Positions 46,820 through 53,987 of a stretch of 56,844 nt of DNA are shown one piece after another. This DNA comes from Desulfobulbus sp. (GTDB lineage Bacteria > Desulfobacterota > Desulfobulbia > Desulfobulbales > Desulfobulbaceae): contig WQZH01000013.1 of NCBI GenBank assembly GCA_009780825.1, positions 1-56,844 on the forward strand, written 5' to 3'. A program made the translations under genes and the position numbers. How positions within the stretch are numbered: the stretch's first letter is position 1; every line of letters starts with the position of its first letter. Below the pieces are notes generated by a model. The model made no database searches. It saw only the letters and a program-made list of their open reading frames with translations, and was not told the DNA's origin.

Positions 46820-47578
46820 TTATTGTCCCTGCGGAGGCGGATCTTCCGCCGGCTTTTCGCCACCCGGATCTGCAGGCGAACTCTCGCCGCTCAACGGCGA
46901 AGGCTGCCCGCCTTCCGGCGGCGGTTGAGCAGGCTGCTCGACTGTCGGCTGCGACGCGGCATTCCGAAAACTGATCCGCCGCCTGGGTTGCGCTTCGGGC
47001 ACCTTATTCTCGATTTCTTCTTTGGGTGCCTCCGGAACCGTTTCCATCTGCCTCGCCCTACCTTGCAACACGATTCCGCCGCCCTGGTCGCCGCTACCGG
47101 GATCCTTGATGATCAGAACCTCCTCGCGGTCATGGACCAGCAGAACGACCCTGCCCCTGCCGATCTTGTTGATGCGTGCGCCCTGGATCATGCTGCCGGT
47201 TCGGTAGAGGTCTTCCTGCTTGGTTTGTTCGTCGCGGATAATCGCCCTGGCATCATCCGTGTCGCCGGTGACCGTGCCGAGCAGCACCAGGTGCAGCTTG
47301 GTTTTCTCCAACCTTTCCTCTTCTGGTTGGGACAATCCGCCCTGGTATCCAGCCGATCCCGATCTGGCCTGAAAAATGTTTCTGGTCACAATGATGTCGT
47401 AATCCGTGGCAACAGGGGCCGATTCTTCTTCCTGGACCGGCGGTGCGGCATCCTCCTTTTGTCCCGCTGCAGGAGGAGGTTGTTTCTGCAACCGCTCTTC
47501 CATCCTGCCATACCAGAAGGCGACTCCGGCATACACGAGAAGAGCTATGACCGCCATGCGGAGCACAATAGATGTCAC
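46820..47578 (-). CDS. gspC: Type II secretion protein GspC
   Basis: A 252-residue bitopic protein. TM helix at about 5-23, a Pro/Glu-rich linker, then the HR domain from about 60 to 165 (ATDYDIIVTRNIFQA, LHLVLLGTVTGD, ARINKIGRGRVVLLVHD), which docks onto the secretin N0 domain. The C-terminal ~85 residues are Pro/Gly/Glu-rich and appear disordered; no PDZ domain is present. It starts 4 bp after gspN and lies 90 bp before gspD. Confidence 0.87.
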   Translation of the reverse strand: MTSIVLRMAVIALLVYAGVAFWYGRMEERLQKQPPPAAGQKEDAAPPVQEEESAPVATDYDIIVTRNIFQARSGSAGYQGGLSQPEEERLEKTKLHLVLLGTVTGDTDDARAIIRDEQTKQEDLYRTGSMIQGARINKIGRGRVVLLVHDREEVLIIKDPGSGDQGGGIVLQGRARQMETVPEAPKEEIENKVPEAQPRRRISFRNAASQPTVEQPAQPPPEGGQPSPLSGESSPADPGGEKPAEDPPPQGQ

Positions 47579-47582
47579 GACC

Positions 47583-48518
47583 TTACCTTAACTCCTGCTC
47601 CAGATTTTGGACAAGTGCGGCATGTTCTCCGTAATAGATGCCCGGACTGGTCAGATCGCCCATGATGCTGAACGGGAGCGCATTGTTCTTGAATTGCAGG
47701 CGGAACGCCTGCAGGTTCACGGTGTTGTCCAGTCCTTTGAAAAAATAGTCTTTCAGGTCGGCAACGCCTTGCACGTCGATTTGCCCCAGACCCGGATCGC
47801 GGTGCAGTGCCACCGTTCCCGAAAAACGGCTGTCGAACAGGTGCGACGTGAGCGTCCCCTGCGTAAGCACGAATGTTGCTCCTTGTCCGAGCACGGTCAC
47901 CTCGGCCCTGGTGAACGGAATCTCCCGGCAACCGAGGATAGGACGTTGCAGCCCCAACCGTCCGTTGGCCACACTAAGCCGGGCCTCCAAGGTGACCACA
48001 AGAGGCAATGCCGGTTGCACGTCGGCGGTAAATGTTCCGGAAGCCAAGCCCTGTACGGTGCGTCCCAATTGACGGCCTATCCAGGGAACAGCCGCCAGGC
48101 TGACATCCTGGATCGTGCCTTCGATCCGGCCGCCGCCGTGCGCGCCCTGCCATCGCGCCGTTCCGGCGACACTCCCCTTATCGATCACCAGACGATAACC
48201 GGCCTGCCCGGACCAGGACAGCATCGAGGCCAGCGGATGCAACTGGAAGAATAACCGCTCAAACCGGACAAGAGGAACCGCATCCCCCTGCTTGGCATAC
48301 CCATCAATGTGGCGGAAGGTCAGATTTGCCGGTAATTCTAGGCCAACTCCTCCCACCTTCCAGCTTAACTCCGGCCAGGCGCGGCCAAGCATCTCCTCAA
48401 AAGAACGGCGGACAGCTTCTGTGGGAAACAGCAGCCACAGCGCCACCACCAGTATGCCCATGCCATACAGGGCATAGCAGAGAACAATGCTCAACCGTCT
48501 CAAGGCAGACTTGCCCAT
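47583..48518 (-). CDS. gspN: Type II secretion protein GspN
   Basis: A 311-residue inner-membrane-anchored protein, one N-terminal TM helix (about 9-30) and a beta-rich periplasmic part with features of GspN (VWRSF-like start region, FRHIDGYAKQGDAVPLVRFERLFF, LRLQFKNN-type end). GspN is an accessory T2SS component of unclear role, common in Desulfobacterota and Geobacter operons. It lies between gspM and gspC, as is usual there. The call rests on topology, size and position as well as weak sequence likeness. Confidence 0.75.
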   Translation of the reverse strand: MGKSALRRLSIVLCYALYGMGILVVALWLLFPTEAVRRSFEEMLGRAWPELSWKVGGVGLELPANLTFRHIDGYAKQGDAVPLVRFERLFFQLHPLASMLSWSGQAGYRLVIDKGSVAGTARWQGAHGGGRIEGTIQDVSLAAVPWIGRQLGRTVQGLASGTFTADVQPALPLVVTLEARLSVANGRLGLQRPILGCREIPFTRAEVTVLGQGATFVLTQGTLTSHLFDSRFSGTVALHRDPGLGQIDVQGVADLKDYFFKGLDNTVNLQAFRLQFKNNALPFSIMGDLTSPGIYYGEHAALVQNLEQELR

Positions 48519-48539
48519 GCCTGCACCCTGTGTTTTGCT

Positions 48540-49091
48540 TTAAGGAGACGCGGTAACACCGGCCTGATCGACGCTCACCATCAGCAAGGTGACATCGAGC
48601 GTGCCCTCCTCCTTAGTGTTTTCCTGAATGGTGATCTTGTCGATGGCGACAAGTTGATCAGGGGCTTCAACCTGCCCGAGGAAGGCAACCAGTTTGCTCA
48701 GATCGATGCCCTGGAGGCGCATCTCGACCTGGCTCTGCCTGAGCTGATCGTGCACTGTCGATTCGGACGGCTTCATATAGGCGATCAGCTCCTTGACTTC
48801 GCTGACCTCAGACTTTTCATCAAGGAAAGAAAAAAGACTGAATTCCGGATCCCGCTGGGCAAGCAAGGTGGTCAGGGAACCCGCCTTCCTGCCGATTTCC
48901 TGATACTGTTTCTGCAACAGCCGCATCTCGGCCACGGCCTTCTCCCGTGCGGCCAGCCGTTTGGCCATCCTGTCCCGGCCATCGATCAGCGGAAAAACGA
49001 TAAACTGCACGAGCACAAACAGGATGACCGCACAGCCGCCGATGCCCACCACCAATTTCTCGCGCTGACTCAGTTTCTTCAGTTGCTTCAT
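48540..49091 (-). CDS. gspM: Type II secretion protein GspM
   Basis: A 183-residue bitopic protein. A short basic start (KQLKKLSQREKLVVGIGGCAVI) leads into a TM helix at about 12-33, a coiled coil (about 38-75), and a ferredoxin-like domain ending in VTLLMVSVDQ. GspM forms a complex with GspL and positions the platform. It overlaps gspL by 4 bp (ATGA), as fits a stoichiometric partner. Confidence 0.85.
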   Translation of the reverse strand: MKQLKKLSQREKLVVGIGGCAVILFVLVQFIVFPLIDGRDRMAKRLAAREKAVAEMRLLQKQYQEIGRKAGSLTTLLAQRDPEFSLFSFLDEKSEVSEVKELIAYMKPSESTVHDQLRQSQVEMRLQGIDLSKLVAFLGQVEAPDQLVAIDKITIQENTKEEGTLDVTLLMVSVDQAGVTASP

Positions 49092-50611
49092 AGATCCTCG
49101 AGCTGCAACTGGACCTCAAAACGGACAGCCCCTTTTTGCTTATCCTTATCCGCGGTGGCGGAAACGATCTGCACGGTTTTGAATTTCGAAGAGGCAGCCA
49201 ATGCACTCTTAATTGCCTGCACGGCGTTGAAGGTATCGGTTGCGCCCTTGAGTGTGACCGATTCATGGTCAATGTGCAAACGGTTGACCTGCAGGGCGAC
49301 GGCCTCTGGAATCCGGGTGGAAATGTCCGCCAACAGGCTCAATACCCGTTTCTCTTCGTGCAGAAACAGGGCTGGCGATGCCGGCCCCTGCATCGATTTC
49401 ATCCGGGCCTGCATCTCGGTCAGCGGGTCCTGCACCCTGGTCACCTCAGGGAATGTCTGTTTATACAGAGTCACCATCGTCTGGTACAGGGCTGCATCCC
49501 GTTTCTGCAGCTGATGGTAATCGTACCCCAAAAAACCAAGGAGCGCTAACACCAGCGCACATCCAGCCGCCGCAGCCGCCAGCAGCCACTTTTTGGACGA
49601 AAAAAGCGTTTTTTGAGGGCCAAACTCCTCCCGGAGAAAATTGACCCCTGCCCGTTTGAACCCCAGCATCGCCAGGGCCAGCGCTCGATCACAGGACGGC
49701 CCCAGCCACTGTTCCCGGATTTCTTCCGAACAAGAAAGCGCATTGGCGGCAACAAGATCGATGCATTCGACAGGCAATCCGAAATTCGTCCCAACGGCAT
49801 CGGCAACAAACGTCCCTTGGGCCAGGGGGCCGGTGAGCACAATCCGCTCCGGCAATCCGCCTGCCATGCCTCCCCCTTCCTTCCCGGTTACCTGGAAATA
49901 ATCCAGGTCCCGCTCAATCGACCGGCAAAACAGATGGATGCATTCCCTGGCCGCATCCGGGTCGACAACCTCGAGCTGATTGCGCTCGCAACGAAACGGC
50001 TGCCGGAAGATCATCTCCTCGGGATAGACGAGCCGCCGAAAAAATACCGGCTGCCCATCCACCACCAGGACCAGCGAGCCGCCATGGAGATCGACATGCA
50101 CCAGGAGAAAATTCGGTCGATTCTTGTCCTGTCTGGCCAGATGCGTAGCCAACGAGGCCATTGCGGGAGTGACCATGTCTGGAGCGACCACACCGTGCAG
50201 GCCCGCAAGCAAAGCGCGCAGCCAATCCTTTGCCAGAGAAAAGGACACGATGGCCGCCCCTCCCTCGCTTTTCCTGGCCAGGGAAAAATCGGTGATCAGG
50301 GTCTCGACAGGAGCCAGCAGCTGATCCTCCAGCTCGAAGGGAAGAATCTGAGCAATTTTCCTGGTCTCCTGAAAAGGCAGGTTCAGGTTCCGCACACCGA
50401 GCAAGGAGAGCGGCAGACCGCACACGCAAGCGCCTCCCTGCCAGTCGAGCTGCCGGCACAGGAGGCTGATCGTCTCGGCAGGATCGGCATGGTCATCAAC
50501 CACCGGCAGGCGGCCGCAGCCGTTCATGATCAACTGCCTGCCCCGCTGTTCAAGCACCACCCCGGTGATGTGGCTACTGCCAATGTCGATGCCCAGCGAT
50601 TGCATGCCCAT
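49088..50611 (-). CDS. gspL: Type II secretion protein GspL (PilM/actin-like)
   Basis: A 507-residue protein. The N-terminal two thirds are an actin-like cytoplasmic domain (LGIDIGSSHITGVVLEQRG, LPFELEDQLLAPVE). A TM helix near 343-366 (KKWLLAAAAAGCALVLALLGFL) is followed by a coiled coil and a periplasmic ferredoxin-like domain. It links the GspE ATPase to GspM and GspF. AAGGATT precedes the ATG at 50611; a second ATG two codons later is possible. It lies 37 bp after gspK. Confidence 0.88.
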   Translation of the reverse strand: MGMQSLGIDIGSSHITGVVLEQRGRQLIMNGCGRLPVVDDHADPAETISLLCRQLDWQGGACVCGLPLSLLGVRNLNLPFQETRKIAQILPFELEDQLLAPVETLITDFSLARKSEGGAAIVSFSLAKDWLRALLAGLHGVVAPDMVTPAMASLATHLARQDKNRPNFLLVHVDLHGGSLVLVVDGQPVFFRRLVYPEEMIFRQPFRCERNQLEVVDPDAARECIHLFCRSIERDLDYFQVTGKEGGGMAGGLPERIVLTGPLAQGTFVADAVGTNFGLPVECIDLVAANALSCSEEIREQWLGPSCDRALALAMLGFKRAGVNFLREEFGPQKTLFSSKKWLLAAAAAGCALVLALLGFLGYDYHQLQKRDAALYQTMVTLYKQTFPEVTRVQDPLTEMQARMKSMQGPASPALFLHEEKRVLSLLADISTRIPEAVALQVNRLHIDHESVTLKGATDTFNAVQAIKSALAASSKFKTVQIVSATADKDKQKGAVRFEVQLQLEDL

Positions 50612-50648
50612 AATCCTTACGTCGGCTGACTATGCCGCCGCGTTATCG

Positions 50649-51635
50649 TCATTCCACTTTCCAGGACAGGAGCGTTTGCCGCCCGCCGTCGTTGCGGTGC
50701 AGAATGCCGGTCCCTGTCCGGCTGAACTGATGAAACGTGGCGACCACCCGCACCTCAAAATATTGCCCGCCCACGACCAGAAGATCGTTGCTGAACTCGA
50801 TTGCGGCGGGGAAACCGCTCACTCCCTGATACCATCCGGGTTGGGCCAACAAGTCAACATGTTGCCGGTCGTTACGATAATCAATCAATTCCTGTGCCAA
50901 TTCTGGCGTCATGCCAGATGATAAGGCCTGAAGAACCGGCAGGGGCGCGGTATTCAGGTTCACGGTACCCTTATCGCCCATCACGGTGATATAGTCGGCC
51001 AACCCCTCATGCCCGGCATCTCCGAACAAGAGCGCCCTGGTCATTCCTTTGACCAGCAGCAACTCCTCCACCGTGGCCAAGGGGCCGTTCCGACAGGCAT
51101 ACGGCGGCTGCAACCCTTGATAGTAGGATGTTTTCGCCCCTCCATGCCGCTCTTTACCATCCTCGTTAATCCAATCACCAATGGCATCGAGCAAATCTTC
51201 AGCCGCATTGGCATCGGCGAGCGCAAATCGACCGGATGAAAGAAACCGCAACCAGATCTGGCGGTAGGCCTCCTTGACGCCTTTTCCCAAGGCATTGACC
51301 TGCAGGCGGCCACTCAGATCGCTCACCTCCACCTTGAGGGTCACCTCGCCGCTTAGGGATGCGAACTGATCCGGATCAAGGGTGGCCCAAGCGTCGTGAG
51401 GCGATTCAAAGGCATTTTCCTGCTGGTCCGCAGCCAATGCCGCTCGCGCCAGGCTCAAGCCCGCGAGCACCATGCCATCGAGGCGGACCTGCTCGCGCTG
51501 CGCGGTCGAAACTGTGATCTGCCGGTCAACGGTGATCATCAACTGGATGGTCACAGCCACCAAAAAGCTGATCGTCAACAGCGTCAGCACCAGGGCAATG
51601 CCTGATTGCTTGCCTTGGCGGCGGTCACCGTCCAT
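50649..51635 (-). CDS. gspK: Type II secretion minor pseudopilin GspK
   Basis: A 328-residue large minor pseudopilin. GIALVLTLLTISFLVAV is the prepilin-type helix; the family usually has a residue other than Phe at +1, as here after a Gly. The globular part has the GspK helical insert and SAM-like helix-hairpin repeats (VEELLLVKGMTRALL, GTVNLNTAPLPVLQAL). It caps the pseudopilus with GspI and GspJ. The start overlaps the gspJ stop by 11 bp. Confidence 0.88.
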   Translation of the reverse strand: MDGDRRQGKQSGIALVLTLLTISFLVAVTIQLMITVDRQITVSTAQREQVRLDGMVLAGLSLARAALAADQQENAFESPHDAWATLDPDQFASLSGEVTLKVEVSDLSGRLQVNALGKGVKEAYRQIWLRFLSSGRFALADANAAEDLLDAIGDWINEDGKERHGGAKTSYYQGLQPPYACRNGPLATVEELLLVKGMTRALLFGDAGHEGLADYITVMGDKGTVNLNTAPLPVLQALSSGMTPELAQELIDYRNDRQHVDLLAQPGWYQGVSGFPAAIEFSNDLLVVGGQYFEVRVVATFHQFSRTGTGILHRNDGGRQTLLSWKVE

Positions 51636-52437
51636 TTTCAGGCTCCGTCGGGATCAATACCCAGGTGCTGAACGCCTGGAAGGTTCCCTGGTCGGGGTCG
51701 ATCCAGAATTCCAAGATGCACTGTACCGCGGCCGGCAGTTGCCCGGCGTCCGATGTCCCTTCGGGCTGGGTCGGGGTAGCGCCAGACGTTTTGCTTGCCG
51801 GCGGCTGCCCTGTGTCTAGTGCCCCTTCACGTTGGGTCGGTTTAATGCCAGACGTTTTGCTTGCGGGCAGTTGCCCCGCGCCTGAGGCCCCTTCGCTCCT
51901 CCCTGCCTCCCACCAACTGTCAAATTCTTGACCAACTCGGTCATAATAACGAAACGCCACCGACCGCAACGAGTCGGCCAAGAGAAACGCCGGCTCCTCG
52001 GCATCGTCGGCCACCGCCTCCCCAGTTGATTCGGGCTTCGGCAGAAGAAGGGTTTCCGAGCGCAGCAGTTTCCAAAGGCGTTCATCCTCCTGATCGGCCA
52101 CCAATTGATAGCGGATACGCGCCACCCCGGCCTTCTGCTTGTCCGGATTCAGAATCAGTCGGGCCTGCGAGGCAAAATCGAGGCTATCTGCCCGTCGGCT
52201 GCGCACCGAGTTGTTCCGGCCGATAAAGGGGGCCTGCTGGGTCGAGATCGCGGCGGCCAGATCCTCGGTGATCCGGCGCATGGCCGTCTGGGCCTGGAAA
52301 TAGACCTCTTCCTCTTGCCCAGTGGCCTCGACCACCCGGATGGTGCTGGTCAGCGACAAGCCCAGCATGGCCATGACAACGCCAAGCACAGTGATCGCCA
52401 GCAACAGTTCCAACAGAGTGAAGCCCCGGTGCCGCAT
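51625..52437 (-). CDS. gspJ: Type II secretion minor pseudopilin GspJ
   Basis: A 270-residue pseudopilin. The prepilin leader is only 5 residues (MRHRG) before FTLLELLLAITVLGVVMAMLGLSL, with Gly-Phe cleavage and Glu5. The globular domain has RLWKLLRSETLL and FRYYDRVGQEFDSWWEAG, typical of GspJ, interrupted near residue 182 by a low-complexity insert of two 22-residue repeats rich in Pro, Ser and Thr, before the final strand LEFWIDPDQG. Without the insert, length matches the family. It starts 2 bp after gspI. Confidence 0.88.
   Translation of the reverse strand: MRHRGFTLLELLLAITVLGVVMAMLGLSLTSTIRVVEATGQEEEVYFQAQTAMRRITEDLAAAISTQQAPFIGRNNSVRSRRADSLDFASQARLILNPDKQKAGVARIRYQLVADQEDERLWKLLRSETLLLPKPESTGEAVADDAEEPAFLLADSLRSVAFRYYDRVGQEFDSWWEAGRSEGASGAGQLPASKTSGIKPTQREGALDTGQPPASKTSGATPTQPEGTSDAGQLPAAVQCILEFWIDPDQGTFQAFSTWVLIPTEPENGR
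51736..51895 (-). repeat. 66-bp tandem repeat inside gspJ
   Basis: The start of the unit recurs at 51736, 51802 and 51868, an exact 66-bp period, with two full copies and part of a third. The copies agree at roughly four of five bases; GCCAGACGTTTTGCTTGC at 51781 and again at 51847 is identical. Each unit codes 22 residues of the pattern GQLPASKTSG...PTQxEG. The period is a multiple of three, so copy number may vary without breaking the frame. Confidence 0.85.
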
Positions 52438-52439
52438 CG

Positions 52440-52937
52440 TTATCGCGCCGTGTCCGTCTCGTTTTTCCGGGCCTCGTCTGCTTTGGCTTTCTGCCCGGTG
52501 TCCGTTGTACTTTTTTGATTGTTGTAGACGATGGTCCGCGCGGTATAGGTCCGGGTTGGATCGTCGTCCACCAGAATCGTCACATCAATGGTTTTCAGCA
52601 TATCGCCGCTCCCCTTGATGCCGCTCTCGCGTTCGGAGACCTCATCCACCTCCGCCTTCCAGGAATAATGGGAGTAGGTCTCACCAAAATCCCCGCTGCC
52701 TCCGCCCAACAATCTGAAATCCTGCAGACTCAGTTCGGTCAATTTCCATTGCGCCAGCATAGAGGCCATGACGTCGAACTGCGAACCGGTGGCTATGGCC
52801 ACGCTTCGCGCCTGCGCGCCTATCAGGGTCACCAGGGCGATGGCGATCAGCGCCACGGCGACCATCACCTCCAGCAGGGTGAATCCCGGCGCCTGGCGCG
52901 GTTCATTGAAACAGGGCTGCCGTTTCAGAAGGAGCAT
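52440..52937 (-). CDS. gspI: Type II secretion minor pseudopilin GspI
   Basis: A 165-residue pseudopilin with leader of about 17 residues ending APG, then FTLLEVMVAVALIAIALVTLIGAQ, with Glu5 of the mature helix present. The globular part (WKLTELSLQDFRLLGGGSGDFGETYSHYSWKAEV) is that of GspI. The tail is Lys/Asp/Thr-rich. ATG at 52937 or 52943 is likely; either lies inside the end of gspH, an overlap of 35-41 bp. It nucleates the pseudopilus tip. Confidence 0.87.
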   Translation of the reverse strand: MLLLKRQPCFNEPRQAPGFTLLEVMVAVALIAIALVTLIGAQARSVAIATGSQFDVMASMLAQWKLTELSLQDFRLLGGGSGDFGETYSHYSWKAEVDEVSERESGIKGSGDMLKTIDVTILVDDDPTRTYTARTIVYNNQKSTTDTGQKAKADEARKNETDTAR

Positions 52938-53460
52938 ACCCATCCACAATCTTCACTTTGCCAAGAAACGGTGTCAGGATCACGGACATCGCCTCACCAT
53001 CCTCCCGGCGAAGATGAATAATCGTCGGTTCGACATAACCGTTTTTACTGAAACGGATCCCCACGCCATCACTGGCATACATTCCGCCGAACCAGGTCCA
53101 CACATCCTGGACCGTCACCGTATCGGCGAGATACAGATGGTCTTCCCTGTTGACTGCGACCTCTCTTTTCCCTGCCAGCGACCGTTCTTCCGGCTCCACC
53201 ACAAAGAGCCGCTCACCAGGTTTGTAGGTCAGGACGAAAGGGATCTGGTATTGCTGCGCCTTCTGGGCGGAACGGTGCACCAGTCCCACCAGTTTGCGGA
53301 CCGTCATCTTCAACTGATCCGCATAGAGGAAATTGCCGATTTGCGGCACAGCGAAGGAGGCAATCACCGCGATCAATGCCATCATCACCAGCAGCTCGAT
53401 CAAGGTGAACCCCTTGTCATGCGCACAACGGCAATGCACGGCGGCATCCGGAGCAGGCAT
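52903..53460 (-). CDS. gspH: Type II secretion minor pseudopilin GspH
   Basis: A 185-residue pseudopilin. A leader of about 17 residues ending DKG precedes FTLIELLVMMALIAVIASFAVPQIGNFL. The globular domain (YQIPFVLTYKPGERLFVVEPEE, then VGIRFSKNGYVEPTIIHLRREDGEAMSV) fits GspH/FimT. ATG at 53460 is 8 bp after the gspG stop and is preferred over a TTG at 53484 inside gspG. It connects the tip complex to the major pilin. Confidence 0.87.
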   Translation of the reverse strand: MPAPDAAVHCRCAHDKGFTLIELLVMMALIAVIASFAVPQIGNFLYADQLKMTVRKLVGLVHRSAQKAQQYQIPFVLTYKPGERLFVVEPEERSLAGKREVAVNREDHLYLADTVTVQDVWTWFGGMYASDGVGIRFSKNGYVEPTIIHLRREDGEAMSVILTPFLGKVKIVDGYAPSETAALFQ

Positions 53461-53468
53461 GGTTGTCT

Positions 53469-53933
53469 CTACTGCAGCTCCCAACTGTTGATATCCGCAT
53501 CCTTGCCTTCGCCCCCGGCCTGACCGTCAGCTCCATACGAGCTGAGATCATAATCGCCGTGCAGCCCGGGGCTGATGTACACAAAATCATTGTCCCACGG
53601 ATCCTTGGGGGTCACCCCTTTTTCCAGGTAGCCGCCGGTCCGCCACTTCTTGGCCAGGTTGCCGGTGGCGGGCGGCTCGACCAAGGCCCGCAACCCCTGT
53701 TCGGTCGTCGGATATTTGCCGTTATCGAGCTTGTACAGCTTCAGTGCCTGTTCGATCGACTGGATCTGAACGGCGGCTTTGGTCCGCCGGGCTTCCTCCG
53801 GCCGATCCATGATCCGGGGGACAATGAGCCCCGCCAAGATACCGAGGATCACCATCACCACCATCAGTTCGATCAGGGTGAAACCATGTTCACCGAGCCA
53901 TGTCCGTTTGTTTTCTGGTCGTAATTCCATCAT
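53469..53933 (-). CDS. gspG: Type II secretion major pseudopilin GspG
   Basis: A 154-residue major pilin. Leader of about 16 residues ending EHG, then FTLIELMVVMVILGILAGLIVPRIM with Glu5, followed by the GspG family hallmark KLDNGKYPTTEQGLRALVEPP and PKDPWDNDFVYISPG, ending with a calcium-site-like GADGQAGGEGKDADINSWELQ. Two ATGs in a row (53933 and 53930) make the start uncertain by one codon. It lies 54 bp after the Delta-60 gene. Confidence 0.96.
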   Translation of the reverse strand: MMELRPENKRTWLGEHGFTLIELMVVMVILGILAGLIVPRIMDRPEEARRTKAAVQIQSIEQALKLYKLDNGKYPTTEQGLRALVEPPATGNLAKKWRTGGYLEKGVTPKDPWDNDFVYISPGLHGDYDLSSYGADGQAGGEGKDADINSWELQ

Positions 53934-53987
53934 GCTCTCTCGGGTTGAAAAACGGTTCCGGCAAGCGCTGAATCCGGATGTGCCATT

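Noticed and set aside
51736..51895. Regular 66-bp repeats considered as a CRISPR array or intergenic repeat
   Set aside because: They are in frame within gspJ, have no unique spacers, and encode a smooth 22-residue unit.
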